Positions 18,111-27,277 of a stretch of DNA of 64,000 bases are shown here, one piece after another. The position numbers were made by a program, and so were the translations under genes. The number at the start of each line of letters is the position of its first letter. The stretch's first letter is position 1. The stretch is taken from NCBI RefSeq assembly GCF_025770765.1, contig NZ_JANZKY010000016.1, positions 62,001 to 126,000 on the forward strand, written 5' to 3'. Under the pieces are notes generated by a model that saw only the letters and a list, made by a program, of their open reading frames with translations, did no database searches and was not told the DNA's origin. This DNA is from Propionivibrio soli (GTDB lineage Bacteria > Pseudomonadota > Gammaproteobacteria > Burkholderiales > Rhodocyclaceae).

Positions 18111-18185
18111 GTCCCTTGCACGGACGGCTCACCGACTCCTCTCGTGGCGAAACGCAAGTCGGCTGGACGAGAGGTGTTTCTACAC
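18111..18185 (+). promoter_or_regulatory. Structured leader with interlocking stems (possible pseudoknot)
   Basis: CCGACT (18132-18137) pairs with AGTCGG (18157-18162). The directly adjacent CCTCTCGT (18138-18145) pairs with ACGAGAGG (18167-18174). The stems interlock, so they form either an H-type pseudoknot or two alternative folds. A GCG-AAA-CGC mini-hairpin lies in the central loop (18147-18155). Flanking short hairpins are GTCC/GGAC (18111-18125) and GTGT/ACAC (18174-18185). It sits about 80 nt before the FliD-like gene. It matches no riboswitch class I know. Confidence 0.4.
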
Positions 18186-18254
18186 GGCTTCTGGCGCAGA
18201 TATTGCAGATGAACGAAAGCCGGCAACTGCCGATAGCGCTTTCGGAGTTTCATC

Positions 18255-19235
18255 ATGAATCTGACCTCTGCCCTGGGAATTGCGAGCACCTTATGGAAGC
18301 TGCTGCCGTCCGGCGATAGCACCACCGCCAGCCAGTCCAGCAGCGCCGCAAAATCCGCCGGTGACGGACAAAGCACGGATTTCTCGACCTCATTGGCCGT
18401 GCGCATGGCGGCACTTCAGGCGCAATCGGTCAACGCACTGCTGGGCTCGGTGGGCCAAACGGGGGCGGCCAATAGTTTCGATTTTCTGGGCAGTACTCAG
18501 AACGCGGCCAGTGGGTTGTCCGGCCTGAGCGGCCTGTCCGGTGGACGCAATCTCTCGTTGTTCGACCCCGAGTCGGCTTACCGCATGATGACCGTCGTCA
18601 ACAACCGGGAAGTGAACTACAAGGCCCAGTACGCCGAGTTGACGGCCATGGGGCAAGGCGTCGCCACCATGGAAGATGCTGGCGAAGCGCTCAACGCGGC
18701 GGCCGGAACTGCAACCGTGGACGGCGCCACGATCAAGACTCAACTGCAATCCTTCGTCGATCAGTACAACGCCTGGATCAACCGCTTCGACAAGACAGTG
18801 CAAACCGGTGGCGTCCTGGACGGCACGCAGGCAGCGGAAGTGTCGCTCTACGAACTGGAGCAAAGCGTCAAGAACATCTTCAACGGCGCCAAGGACGGTT
18901 TTCACGGGCTGGCCGATCTCGGCGTGACAATCGACGACAGCACCAACCTGGCCTCGTTCGACGCCGCGAAATTCGACGCCGCCTTGAGCAAGAACTTCAA
19001 CGGCGTGGTGAACACGGTCAAGGAGTTCAGCGCCAATTTCGACAAATCCGCCGAACTGCTCAACGCCGACAACAACTTCATCACGAACCGTCTGGCAAAC
19101 CTCGACCGCGTGATCGATTACATTGGCGACAACAAGGCATCGCTGCAAAGCGAGTTTGGTATGGGGGACCAGGCGGCGATGAACTCGCAAGTACGGCTCG
19201 CTCTCGCCGCTTACGCGAAAATGGCCAAAGCCTGA
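18255..19235 (+). CDS. Orphan protein with a flagellar-cap (FliD C-terminal)-like region
   Basis: 326 aa. The N-terminal third is low-complexity, rich in Ser, Ala and Gly ('SGLSGLSGLSGG'). From about residue 140 the sequence resembles the FliD/HAP2 C-terminal part: 'LQSFVDQYNAWINRFDKT', 'GGVLDGTQAAEVSLYELEQ', 'GLADLGVTIDDS' and 'LASFDAAKFDAALSKNFNGV', with coiled-coil-like helices at the end. There is no N-terminal FliD domain or signal peptide, and no flagellar gene nearby. It may be a flagellum-associated or secreted accessory protein. A GGAG site (18244-18247) precedes the ATG. Function uncertain. Confidence 0.6.
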   Translation: MNLTSALGIASTLWKLLPSGDSTTASQSSSAAKSAGDGQSTDFSTSLAVRMAALQAQSVNALLGSVGQTGAANSFDFLGSTQNAASGLSGLSGLSGGRNLSLFDPESAYRMMTVVNNREVNYKAQYAELTAMGQGVATMEDAGEALNAAAGTATVDGATIKTQLQSFVDQYNAWINRFDKTVQTGGVLDGTQAAEVSLYELEQSVKNIFNGAKDGFHGLADLGVTIDDSTNLASFDAAKFDAALSKNFNGVVNTVKEFSANFDKSAELLNADNNFITNRLANLDRVIDYIGDNKASLQSEFGMGDQAAMNSQVRLALAAYAKMAKA

Positions 19236-19616
19236 CGACGCGAACTTCCTTTACAGAGGCCGAACGCTGACTCCATAGCGTTCCAAACGCCTCGGAACAT
19301 CGGTTTTCTGTCTGTTCCTTTTCCGCCTTTAGCCGCACGTCGGCCGGCGCTGATTTGCCCCTTGTGCCGGCTTCGCTGCAGCTTATAATCGCTCTCACAA
19401 AAACAAAGGGAGCATTCCACGCCACCGGCCACCAAGAGCTGAGGCACGGGATATATCGCGGCCATTGTCAATGCTATCGGCGTATGGCGCGACTGCGGGC
19501 AAGAACGAATCCGATGAACGCCCGCAGACAAGTTTCCGACTGAGTAAACGTCCGCATCGGCCACCCGATGAACACGCGGTGGTCATGTTGAAGAAGACCT
19601 TTTTCGGAGCCTGACC
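19236..19616. other. Intergenic region with a predicted promoter
   Basis: 381 bp without a credible gene. It contains TTGTGC (19362-19367), a 16-bp spacer and TATAAT (19384-19389), a plausible sigma-70 promoter. That leaves a leader of roughly 220 nt before the MaoC-Pta gene. I do not recognise a riboswitch in it. Confidence 0.5.
19362..19389 (+). promoter_or_regulatory. Predicted sigma-70 promoter for the MaoC-Pta gene
   Basis: TTGTGC-N16-TATAAT. The -10 box is perfect and the -35 is weak (3 of 6). The only plus-strand gene downstream is the MaoC-phosphotransacetylase fusion. Confidence 0.5.
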
Positions 19617-21038
19617 ATGCGCACAGAGAGCCAGCCGGCCTTTCTCGAAAGCCGAACCTTCGACGAGATCAACATCGGCGAAAGCGCGACCCTGACACGA
19701 ACGCTCGGGGCCGAAGACATTCAGCTGTTCGCCATCATGTCGGGCGACATCAACCCGGCGATCGTCGACCATGAATACGCGACGAGCGGCATGTTCAAGG
19801 AAGTCGTTGCTCACGGCATGTGGAGCGCGTCGCTGATCTCCACGACGCTCGGTACGCAGTATCCCGGCCCCGGCACCATTCTCGTTAGTCAGTCCCTGCG
19901 CTTCGTCAAACCAGTGACCGTGGGTGACACCATCACGATACGCGTCACCGCTAAAGAAAAGATTCCGCACAACCGGCACATCGTTTTCGATTGCGCCTGT
20001 ACGAACCAGGCCGGTCAGGACGTTGTTCTCGGCACCGTCGAAGTGCTCGCGCCCAACGAGAAATCGAGAACCCGCCGCATGCAGCTTCCGAACGTGACGA
20101 TCTCCGACAAGTATGGACGGCTACAGGCGCTCGTGGCACGCGCCAAGGGCTTGGCCGCGATCGACATGGCCGTCGTTCATCCCTGCGACAAGGAGTCGCT
20201 GCGTGGCGCGCTGATGGCCGCCGAGAGCAAGCTCATCGACCCGATTCTCATCGGACCGGAGGTGAAAATCCGCTCGGTCGCGGAAGAGAACAATTTCGAC
20301 ATTTCGAAATACCGCATCGTCAACGTCAAGCATAGCCACGAGTCGGCCGCCATGGCCGTTACGCTGATCCGCAACGGCGACGCCGAGGCGATCATGAAAG
20401 GCAGCCTGCATACCGACGAACTGATGGCCGAAGTCGTCTCGCGCGCAGCGGGTCTGCGCACCTCTCGCCGCATCAGCCACGTGTTCCTGATGGACGTGCC
20501 CACCTATCCGCGTCCGATCATGATTACCGACGCGGCGATCAATATCGCCCCGACGCTTGAAGAGAAAGCCGACATCATTCAGAACGCGATCGATCTCGCA
20601 CACATCATCGGCATACCACAGCCGAAGGTAGCCATTCTCTCCGCCGTCGAGACGATCAACCCGAAGATCCAGTCCACGCTGGACGCCGCCGCGCTCTGCA
20701 AGATGGCCGACCGGCGCCAGATCAAAGGGGGCGTACTCGACGGCCCGCTCGCCTTCGACAATGCCGTGTCGATGGTGGCGGCCACGACAAAGGGAATCGA
20801 CTCGCCGGTCGCGGGCCGCGCAGAAATCCTGGTTGTTCCGGATCTTGAGTCGGGGAACATGCTGGCCAAGCAGCTGGAGTACTTGGCGAACGCGCTGACA
20901 GCCGGCATCGTGCTCGGTGCCAAGGTGCCAATTGTCCTCACGAGCCGTGCGGATACCGCCGAAACACGTCTCGCGTCGTGCGTCATCGCCACGCTGATCG
21001 CGCACTACAACCGAACCCACGCGCCAGATTCGGAGTAA
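19617..21038 (+). CDS. Bifunctional enoyl-CoA hydratase (MaoC) / phosphate acetyltransferase
   Basis: 473 aa, a fusion of two domains. Residues 10-140 are a MaoC-like hot-dog hydratase with the catalytic context 'FAIMSGDINPAIVDHEYA' and 'FKEVVAHGMWSASL'. Residues 160-473 are a phosphotransacetylase ('AIMKGSLHTDELMAEV', 'ITDAAINIAPTLEEKADI', 'GVLDGPLAFDNAVS'). The known family is 'bifunctional enoyl-CoA hydratase/phosphate acetyltransferase', and likely chemistry is acyl-CoA + Pi to acyl-phosphate. It converges on ackA, which would turn acyl-phosphate into ATP and acid; the pair likely works in one pathway though transcribed separately. Confidence 0.92.
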   Translation: MRTESQPAFLESRTFDEINIGESATLTRTLGAEDIQLFAIMSGDINPAIVDHEYATSGMFKEVVAHGMWSASLISTTLGTQYPGPGTILVSQSLRFVKPVTVGDTITIRVTAKEKIPHNRHIVFDCACTNQAGQDVVLGTVEVLAPNEKSRTRRMQLPNVTISDKYGRLQALVARAKGLAAIDMAVVHPCDKESLRGALMAAESKLIDPILIGPEVKIRSVAEENNFDISKYRIVNVKHSHESAAMAVTLIRNGDAEAIMKGSLHTDELMAEVVSRAAGLRTSRRISHVFLMDVPTYPRPIMITDAAINIAPTLEEKADIIQNAIDLAHIIGIPQPKVAILSAVETINPKIQSTLDAAALCKMADRRQIKGGVLDGPLAFDNAVSMVAATTKGIDSPVAGRAEILVVPDLESGNMLAKQLEYLANALTAGIVLGAKVPIVLTSRADTAETRLASCVIATLIAHYNRTHAPDSE

Positions 21039-21064
21039 GAGCAAGCAACGGCAAAGCCAAAGAA

Positions 21065-21090
21065 ACAAAGGCAGCCGCGGCCGCCTTTGT
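21065..21090. terminator. Bidirectional terminator between MaoC-Pta and ackA
   Basis: ACAAAGGC (21065-21072) pairs with GCCTTTGT (21083-21090) around a GC-rich inner stem. A-rich and T-rich flanks serve either direction, so it can end both convergent genes. Confidence 0.7.
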
Positions 21091-21107
21091 CATTGGAACC
21101 GCCTGAA

Positions 21108-22304
21108 TTATTTGCCGACGATCTCTTTGGTATCGCGTGCGATCACGAGTTCTTCGTTGGTGGGGACAACGAGCACTTTGATCGCCGAATCCGCGGTCGA
21201 GATAATGGCCTCTTCTCCGCGCACGTTGTTCGCCGTGGCATTGAGCTTGATGCCAAGCGCGGTGAGGCGTTCGACCACCGAAGCGCGGAAGTCGATATCG
21301 TTCTCCCCGATACCGCCCGTGAAGACGATGGCATCGACCCGCCCCAGCTCAATGGCATAGGCTCCGATGTACTTGAGAACGCGGTGGCGCAGAACGTCGA
21401 CCGCCAACTGAGCCCGCGCGTTGCCCTCGCTTGCCGCCTTGCGGATATCGCGCATGTCGGAGCTGATGCCGGAGATACCGAGCAGGCCGGACTTCTTGTT
21501 CAACGCATTATCGATATCCGCGAACGACATATTGACGTTGGCGGCGAGAAAGTTGGGGATGCCGGCGTCGATGTCGCCGCAACGCGTGCCCATGACGATT
21601 CCTTCGAGCGGCGTCATGCCCATGCTGGTGTCGTACGACTTGCCATCCTTCACCGCAGTAAACGACGACCCGTTGCCCATGTGGCACGTCACGCAATTGA
21701 AGCGGTCTTTTTGGATACCGAGAATCTGCGCCGCGCGCTCCGAGACAAAGCGATGCGACGTGCCGTGGAAGCCGTAGCGCCGCACATGGTGTTTCTCGTA
21801 CCACTCGTAGGGGACGGCATAGATATACGATTCCGCTGGCATGGTGGCGTGGAACGCGGTGTCGAAAACGCCGACGTTCGGCACGCCAGGCATTGCCTTC
21901 ATCATCGCCTCGATCCCCGTGATATTGGGCGGGTTGTGCAATGGCGCCAGCGGAATATTTTCCTTGAGCGCAGCAATCACTGCATCGGTGATCAGGACCG
22001 AGCCCGAAAACTTCTCCGCGCCGTGAACGACGCGGTGGCCGATCGCCGCGATATCGGAAAGCGACTTGATGACACCGACCTTGGCATCGACAAGCTTGCC
22101 GAGAACGCGCTTGATCGCCTCCTCGTGATTGGCAATATCCGCGGTCTCCTTGAGCTTTTCTCCACCAGCCGGCTCATAAGCGAGAACCGAGTCCTTCATG
22201 CCAATGCGTTCGACGAGGCCGACGGCCACACGACGTTCATTGGACATGTCAAGCAATTGGTATTTAAACGAGGAGCTGCCGCAATTCAGTACGAAGACAA
22301 ACAT
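21108..22304 (-). CDS. ackA: Acetate kinase
   Basis: 398 aa, full length. It interconverts acetyl-phosphate + ADP with acetate + ATP in the cytosol. Signatures are the N-terminal 'VFVLNCGSSSFKYQLLD', 'GHRVVHGAEKF', 'GVFDTAFHATMP', 'YGFHGTSHRFV' and 'VFTGGIGENDIDFR', which hold the phosphate- and acetate-binding residues of the ASKHA fold. It faces the MaoC-phosphotransacetylase gene across a shared terminator. Propionate or butyrate could also be substrates. Confidence 0.97.
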   Translation of the reverse strand: MFVFVLNCGSSSFKYQLLDMSNERRVAVGLVERIGMKDSVLAYEPAGGEKLKETADIANHEEAIKRVLGKLVDAKVGVIKSLSDIAAIGHRVVHGAEKFSGSVLITDAVIAALKENIPLAPLHNPPNITGIEAMMKAMPGVPNVGVFDTAFHATMPAESYIYAVPYEWYEKHHVRRYGFHGTSHRFVSERAAQILGIQKDRFNCVTCHMGNGSSFTAVKDGKSYDTSMGMTPLEGIVMGTRCGDIDAGIPNFLAANVNMSFADIDNALNKKSGLLGISGISSDMRDIRKAASEGNARAQLAVDVLRHRVLKYIGAYAIELGRVDAIVFTGGIGENDIDFRASVVERLTALGIKLNATANNVRGEEAIISTADSAIKVLVVPTNEELVIARDTKEIVGK

Positions 22305-22749
22305 GTTTATTCCTTGTATTCCTTATTTTGTGTTCGCGTCGCCTGCCACGCACTCACTTGTCATGAGTTCTCTCCCGCAGTATCGGCCGTCCGAGGACGG
22401 ATTCCGGCAACGCCTCCGTCGGTACGTGGCGTCTGCCACGTCTTTGTTTCCGAACCCGCTCATTCTACCAGATCGGGCGCCAGCGGCCCGGAAACAATGC
22501 TAAATCGGTATTTTCGCTGCACGATCGATGCAAATCGACGATTTTAGCGACAAAAGAGAGGTTTTTCGCGTGTTTTATTGTTATCCGATGCGCCCTTCAC
22601 CGCACCATACGGCTTGATCAAAGGAGCGGGAGAGAGGAAACAAGGGGAGTTGCCTGCCCGCGTCCAGCGCCGGTACGGGATTTTTCATCCTCGGCGCCAA
22701 GGCGGTGATTCCAAAGTGTTTTTTCGCCCTTAACCACAATGCGAAAACA
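22305..22749. other. Intergenic region upstream of ackA and nrdJ
   Basis: About 445 bp between divergent ackA and the nrdJ control region. I see no credible ORF. The part near 22500-22600 is AT-richer than the surroundings and may hold the ackA promoter. No B12-box-like sequence was found, so a cobalamin riboswitch is not supported. Confidence 0.5.
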
Positions 22750-22792
22750 ACTATATATAGTAATCGGGTTGCCTACGACCACTATATGTAGT
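22750..22792 (+). promoter_or_regulatory. Tandem NrdR boxes upstream of nrdJ
   Basis: ACTATATATAGT (22750-22761) and ACTATATGTAGT (22781-22792) both match the core of the NrdR box (ACnATATnTnGT-like). They are 31 bp apart centre to centre, about three helical turns, which is the usual arrangement of NrdR sites upstream of ribonucleotide reductase genes. Repression when dATP/ATP is high is the established role. Confidence 0.9.
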
Positions 22793-22947
22793 AGCTTAGA
22801 GCCTGATTCGCCGGTAAACGCCGGGCACGATCCATGCATTCCTTGCTGTCCGCGGCGCTCCCCAAAAGAGGTGTCGAAACCCCGGAACTTGCCGCCACGC
22901 AGCAACGTCACATCATCAGCAACCGCAACCGAATTGAAAGGCAGAAC

Positions 22948-25827
22948 ATGAGCCAGAACGCGCAACAGCTTTCCCTGACCGCCATCGCCGAAGTACCAGA
23001 CGTGGTCCCGCTCTCCGAGCAGGAAATTTCCACCGAAGTGCTGGTGGAAAAATATGCCAAGGGAGCCGAAACCAACGTTCACGACGTGCGGCGGCGCGTC
23101 GCCCGCGCCTTGGCGGCGACCGAAGAGGAAAAGCTGCGCCCGAAATGGGAGGAACGTTTTCTCTGGGCTCAGGAAAACGGCTTCGTCCCGGCTGGGCGCA
23201 TCAATTCGGCTGCCGGCACGCCGCTCGCTGCGACCCTGATCAACTGCTTCGTGCAACCCGTCGGCGACTCGATCGTGGAAACGGTCGATGGCAAGCCGGG
23301 CATTTACACGGCCCTCGCGCAAGCGGCCGAGACAATGCGCCGCGGTGGCGGAGTTGGCTACGATTTCTCGTCGATCCGTCCGGTCGGCGCGCTCGTCAAG
23401 GGCACGCAGTCGCGTGCATCAGGACCCGTCTCCTACATGCGCGTTTTCGATCGGTCGTGCGAAACCGTGGAATCGGCTGGCGCCCGCCGCGGTGCCCAGA
23501 TGGGCGTGCTGCGCTGCGACCACCCGGACATCGAGGACTTCATCCACGCCAAGGATCACGGCGACCTCACAAACTTCAATATCTCGATCGGCGTAACCGA
23601 CGCTTTCATGCAAGCCGTTGACGCCAACGAAGACGTCGAGCTCGTACATCGCGCCGAGCCGAACGCTGACATGAAGGCAAGCGGTGCCTATCAGCGCGAC
23701 GATGGGCTTTGGGTCTACCGCAAGGTGCACGCCCGCGACCTGTGGGATCAGGTCATGAAATCCACCTACGACCATGCGGAGCCGGGCATCCTGTTCCTTG
23801 ACCGCATGAATCGGGACAACAACCTCAACTACTGCGAGTTGATTGAGGCTACCAATCCGTGCGCCGAGCAACCCCTGCCGCCGTACGGTTGCTGCTGCCT
23901 TGGGTCGATCAACCTGACCCTGTTTGTCAAGCATCCGTTCACCGACCAAACCGAGTTCGACTTCGACGCTTTCGCTGAAGTGATCAAGGTTTCGGTGCGC
24001 ATGCTGGACAACGTGCTCGACGTTACGGCGTGGCCGCTCGATCGCCAGAAGGAAGAAGCCGCCAACAAGCGTCGCGTCGGACTCGGTTACACCGGTCTCG
24101 GGGATGCCTTGTGCATGCTTCGCCTGCGTTACGACCGCCCAGAAGCGCGTGCGATGGCCGCCCGCATTTCGGAATTCATGCGTGACACCGCGTATCTGGC
24201 ATCCTCGGAATTGGCCAAGGAACGCGGCGCGTTCCCGCTGTTCAACGCCGAACTGTATCTTTCCGGCGGCAACTTCGCATCGCGCCTGCCGGCAGACGTC
24301 AAGGCCGAGATTCGCAAGAACGGGCTGCGCAACTCGCACCTACTCTCCATCGCGCCTACCGGCACGATTTCGCTCGCCTTCGCCGACAACGCCAGCAACG
24401 GCATCGAGCCACCGTTCTCCTGGACCTACAGCCGTAAGAAGCGCATGGTCGACGGCACGATCAAGGAATACGCCGTCGAAGACTACGCTTGGCGGTTGTA
24501 CAAGCACATGGGCGGTAACGTCGAGAACCTGCCTGACTACTTCGTCACCGCGCTCGAGATTTCCGCCCAGGCGCACAAAGACATGGTCGCCGCCGTCGCG
24601 CCCTACATCGACACATCGATCTCGAAGACGGTCAACGTCCCGGCCGACTATCCGTACGAAGACTTCCAGGGCCTCTATATGAGCGCCTGGAAATCCGGTC
24701 TGAAGGGACTGGCGACCTATCGTCCGAACAACGTGCTCGGCGCTGTGCTCTCCGTCGAACCGGCAAAGACAGAAACCAAGACGCCGCAAGACTTCGTGAA
24801 CGGCGACGCCAACCGGCGGCTGTCGATCAAGAATCTGCCGGCGCCTGTGCTCTCGAGCCTGCGCTGGCCAGGCCGCCCGAACCTGCCCGAAGGCAATATG
24901 GCCTGGACCTACATGATCGAGCATGAGCTCGGCAAGTTCGCCCTGTTCGTCGGCCACGTCGACCAGGAAGGTCGTTCCTGGCCGTTCGAAGCCTGGGTCA
25001 ATGGGCCCGCGCAGCCGCGCGGTCTCGGCGCCGTCGCCAAGACACTGTCAATGGATATGCGCGCCAACGATCACGGCTGGCTCAAGCTCAAGCTCGAATC
25101 GCTGGCCAAGACACCCGATGGCGAAGGTTTCGACATGCCCTTCCCGCCCCACGGCGAACGCAAGCGCATGCCGTCGGTCGTCTCCGCGATGGCACGCCTG
25201 ATCGAATACCGGGTGGAACAGTTGGGCGCCTTCAAGAATGAAGGCCCGACCCCGGTGCTCGATGCGCTGTTCAGCCTCAAGGAGCCGAAGACCGGCACCG
25301 ATGGGACGCTTTCCTGGACTGTCGACGTTTTCAACCCGGCAACCAACGAGGACTTCGTGCTCGGGCTCAAGGAAATCACTCTGCCGGACGGCGTCACGCG
25401 TCCGTATTCGGTATGGCTCTCGGGCAATTACCCGCGCGCTCTCGACGGCTTGACCAAGCTGCTCTCGCTCGATATGCGCGTGCTTGATCCGGCGTGGATC
25501 GGCATGAAGTTGCGGAAACTGCTCGATTATCCCGAGCCGCTCGGGGACTTCATGGCCTTCGTGCCCGGAACGCGCAAGCAGCAGACCTATCCCTCGACGG
25601 TCGCCTACATCGCCAATCTGATCATCCACCGCTACGCGATGCTGGGTATCCTCGACGAAAACGGCATGCCGCTGCAGCAGATGGGCATCCTCGAGCCGCC
25701 GGCCGGCAGCAAATCGGCCAAGCCGACCCCGGGCAAGCTCTGCAGCGAGTGCGGCAATTACACGATGATCCGGAAGGACGGCTGCGACTTCTGCACGGCC
25801 TGCGGGGCAGTCGGCACCTGCGGCTAA
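22948..25827 (+). CDS. nrdJ: Adenosylcobalamin-dependent (class II) ribonucleoside-diphosphate reductase
   Basis: 959 aa. It reduces ribonucleotides to deoxyribonucleotides with a coenzyme B12 radical, independent of oxygen. The barrel has '[12 protein letters not shown]', the glycine-rich '[16 protein letters not shown]' and the catalytic 'NPCAEQ' (Cys305, Glu307). Two tandem TSCPD-like repeats (about 640-760 and 780-900) precede a C-terminal zinc-ribbon with '[12 protein letters not shown]' and '[14 protein letters not shown]'. The ATG at 22948 follows AAAGG; the frame opens earlier at 22834, downstream of the NrdR boxes, without a good ribosome site. Regulated by NrdR on sequence grounds. 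Confidence 0.95.
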   Translation: MSQNAQQLSLTAIAEVPDVVPLSEQEISTEVLVEKYAKGAETNVHDVRRRVARALAATEEEKLRPKWEERFLWAQENGFVPAGRINSAAGTPLAATLINCFVQPVGDSIVETVDGKPGIYTALAQAAETMRRGGGVGYDFSSIRPVGALVKGTQSRASGPVSYMRVFDRSCETVESAGARRGAQMGVLRCDHPDIEDFIHAKDHGDLTNFNISIGVTDAFMQAVDANEDVELVHRAEPNADMKASGAYQRDDGLWVYRKVHARDLWDQVMKSTYDHAEPGILFLDRMNRDNNLNYCELIEATNPCAEQPLPPYGCCCLGSINLTLFVKHPFTDQTEFDFDAFAEVIKVSVRMLDNVLDVTAWPLDRQKEEAANKRRVGLGYTGLGDALCMLRLRYDRPEARAMAARISEFMRDTAYLASSELAKERGAFPLFNAELYLSGGNFASRLPADVKAEIRKNGLRNSHLLSIAPTGTISLAFADNASNGIEPPFSWTYSRKKRMVDGTIKEYAVEDYAWRLYKHMGGNVENLPDYFVTALEISAQAHKDMVAAVAPYIDTSISKTVNVPADYPYEDFQGLYMSAWKSGLKGLATYRPNNVLGAVLSVEPAKTETKTPQDFVNGDANRRLSIKNLPAPVLSSLRWPGRPNLPEGNMAWTYMIEHELGKFALFVGHVDQEGRSWPFEAWVNGPAQPRGLGAVAKTLSMDMRANDHGWLKLKLESLAKTPDGEGFDMPFPPHGERKRMPSVVSAMARLIEYRVEQLGAFKNEGPTPVLDALFSLKEPKTGTDGTLSWTVDVFNPATNEDFVLGLKEITLPDGVTRPYSVWLSGNYPRALDGLTKLLSLDMRVLDPAWIGMKLRKLLDYPEPLGDFMAFVPGTRKQQTYPSTVAYIANLIIHRYAMLGILDENGMPLQQMGILEPPAGSKSAKPTPGKLCSECGNYTMIRKDGCDFCTACGAVGTCG

Positions 25828-25876
25828 GCGGCAAACACGAGCGCATACGTTGGCCGGTGAAACCGAGCTGACTAAC

Positions 25877-25914
25877 AAAGGCGTGTGTTGAGCAATCAAC
25901 GCACGCCTTTTGTC
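25877..25914 (+). terminator. Strong intrinsic terminator after nrdJ
   Basis: AAAGGCGTG...CACGCCTTT with an inner GTTGA/TCAAC stem and a gcaa loop (25877-25910), then a T-run. It lies about 50 nt past the nrdJ stop. Confidence 0.85.
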
Positions 25915-26238
25915 TAGCTAACTGCACTTCCGGCGATCCAACAACCTCGCGCATTGGCCTTAACTTGCCAACAGCGCTCCAGTTATTTGATGTTAAAAAA
26001 GGCGTTCCTTTATCCGGCCCACCGTTCACTCACCCGACGACTTCCAAGACAGCAAGAAATACAAGGCCTGCCTAGGAGAACAACGCTTTAGAAACGCCTG
26101 ACGAATCTCTAGAGACACAAGCCGACCCTTCAGGCTTGGCTGTGCACGATCAGTCGTTCCGTCATTTCCTTCAATGATTTCTGCCACGCCGATGCTGCTA
26201 TGCGCCTTGGCCCTGCCCTCGCAGACGCGTGGCCATCC
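25915..26238. other. Intergenic region, nothing recognised
   Basis: 324 bp between the nrdJ terminator and the 3' end of the LysR gene. I see no gene, RNA or repeat. Open frames in it are extensions of shadow ORFs of the LysR gene. Confidence 0.5.
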
Positions 26239-27135
26239 TCAGCGCAAATCCGAGCAGACCTCTCGCACATGCCGCCGAAGCCAGCGGTGCGCCGGGTCGG
26301 CGTCCTGCCTCGGATGCCACAACATGGATATCGTGAGTTCGGGGGTCTTGACCGGCAAAGTGAAACTGAACATACCGTCGCGTAGATTACCGGTGTGGCG
26401 TTCAGGGACGGAGGCAACCAAGTCGGAAGCACGCGCCAAAGCCAGTGCGGTCGAAAAGCCACCGACGATGGTAACCACTTTGCGCACCAGCCCAAGAGAT
26501 TCGAGCGCTTCGTCGATCGGCCCGCGGTCCCGGCCGCGTCGCGAAACGTAGATATGCTTGCCGCCTGCATATCGAGCGGGCGTAATCTTGCCACGACTCA
26601 GTGGATGACCTGCGCGTACGGCGCCGATGAAGCGGTCGCGGAACAGGGACTGCGCGCGCAGCTCGGGCGCAGTCGATTGCTCCACAACGCCGGTTTCCAG
26701 ATCGATGAGGCCGTCGCGCAGCGGCGCGCTGTCCTTGTCCGGTTTCTGCACGAAACAGAGCCGAACGCCCGGCGCTTCCTGGCCGATGCGAGCGATGAGC
26801 GGCGGGCCGAAGTTCTCGACGAATCCTTCGCTGGTACGCAAGGTAAAAGTCCGCACCAGGCGTCCGGGGTCGAGCACTTCCACCGGGCGTAGCACGGCTT
26901 TCCCTTCTTGAACGAGTTGGCCGACCCGCTCGCGCAGTTCGATGGCGCGCGGCGTCGGTACCAACCCGCGACCGGCTCGGACCAAGAGCGGATCGCCGGT
27001 CGTTTCCCGTAGCCGAGCCAACGCGCGGCTCATCGCCGAGGGGCTGAGGCGCAGGCGCCGTGCGGCACGAGCGACACTGCCTTCGGCGAGCAGCACGTCG
27101 AGCGTAACGAGCAGATTCAGATCGGGCATCGACAT
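26239..27135 (-). CDS. LysR family transcriptional regulator
   Basis: 298 aa. The N-terminal winged helix-turn-helix (residues 5-64: 'LNLLVTLDVLLAEGSVARAA', then 'LSPSAMSRALARLRETTGD') is followed by a LysR substrate-binding domain. The form 'LVRAGRGLVPTPRAIELRER' resembles the NodD/SyrM/LinR-like branch. It is divergent from the MFS exporter gene with 142 bp between them, the usual layout when a LysR protein controls its neighbour. The inducer is unknown. Confidence 0.92.
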   Translation of the reverse strand: MSMPDLNLLVTLDVLLAEGSVARAARRLRLSPSAMSRALARLRETTGDPLLVRAGRGLVPTPRAIELRERVGQLVQEGKAVLRPVEVLDPGRLVRTFTLRTSEGFVENFGPPLIARIGQEAPGVRLCFVQKPDKDSAPLRDGLIDLETGVVEQSTAPELRAQSLFRDRFIGAVRAGHPLSRGKITPARYAGGKHIYVSRRGRDRGPIDEALESLGLVRKVVTIVGGFSTALALARASDLVASVPERHTGNLRDGMFSFTLPVKTPELTISMLWHPRQDADPAHRWLRRHVREVCSDLR

Positions 27136-27277
27136 GTTTCCACCTTAGCACGCGGGGTTGAGATATGGCGTCAAACGCACGGATAAAGTGCAAACGTAGC
27201 GCCTTCCGCCATATTGCTGAGGCCCCTATGCTCTAGATGACGCTCGATTCGCGAGCCTTCTGATCAAGGAGTCTGAG

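Noticed and set aside
18111-18240. A cyclic-di-GMP (GEMM) riboswitch in the FliD-like leader
   Set aside because: ACGCAAG recalls the GEMM core, but the flanking GGGCAAACC-type strand, tetraloop stem and receptor do not align. The stems found are interlocked, unlike GEMM-I.
22525-22538. TCGAT-N4-ATCGA inverted repeat upstream of ackA as an FNR site
   Set aside because: Both half-sites differ from TTGAT/ATCAA at the same position. It is only a short palindrome, and no well-placed promoter follows.
22305-22947. A cobalamin riboswitch upstream of the B12-dependent reductase
   Set aside because: I looked for the B12-box and the conserved AAAGGGAA-type loops and saw neither. NrdR boxes explain the control.
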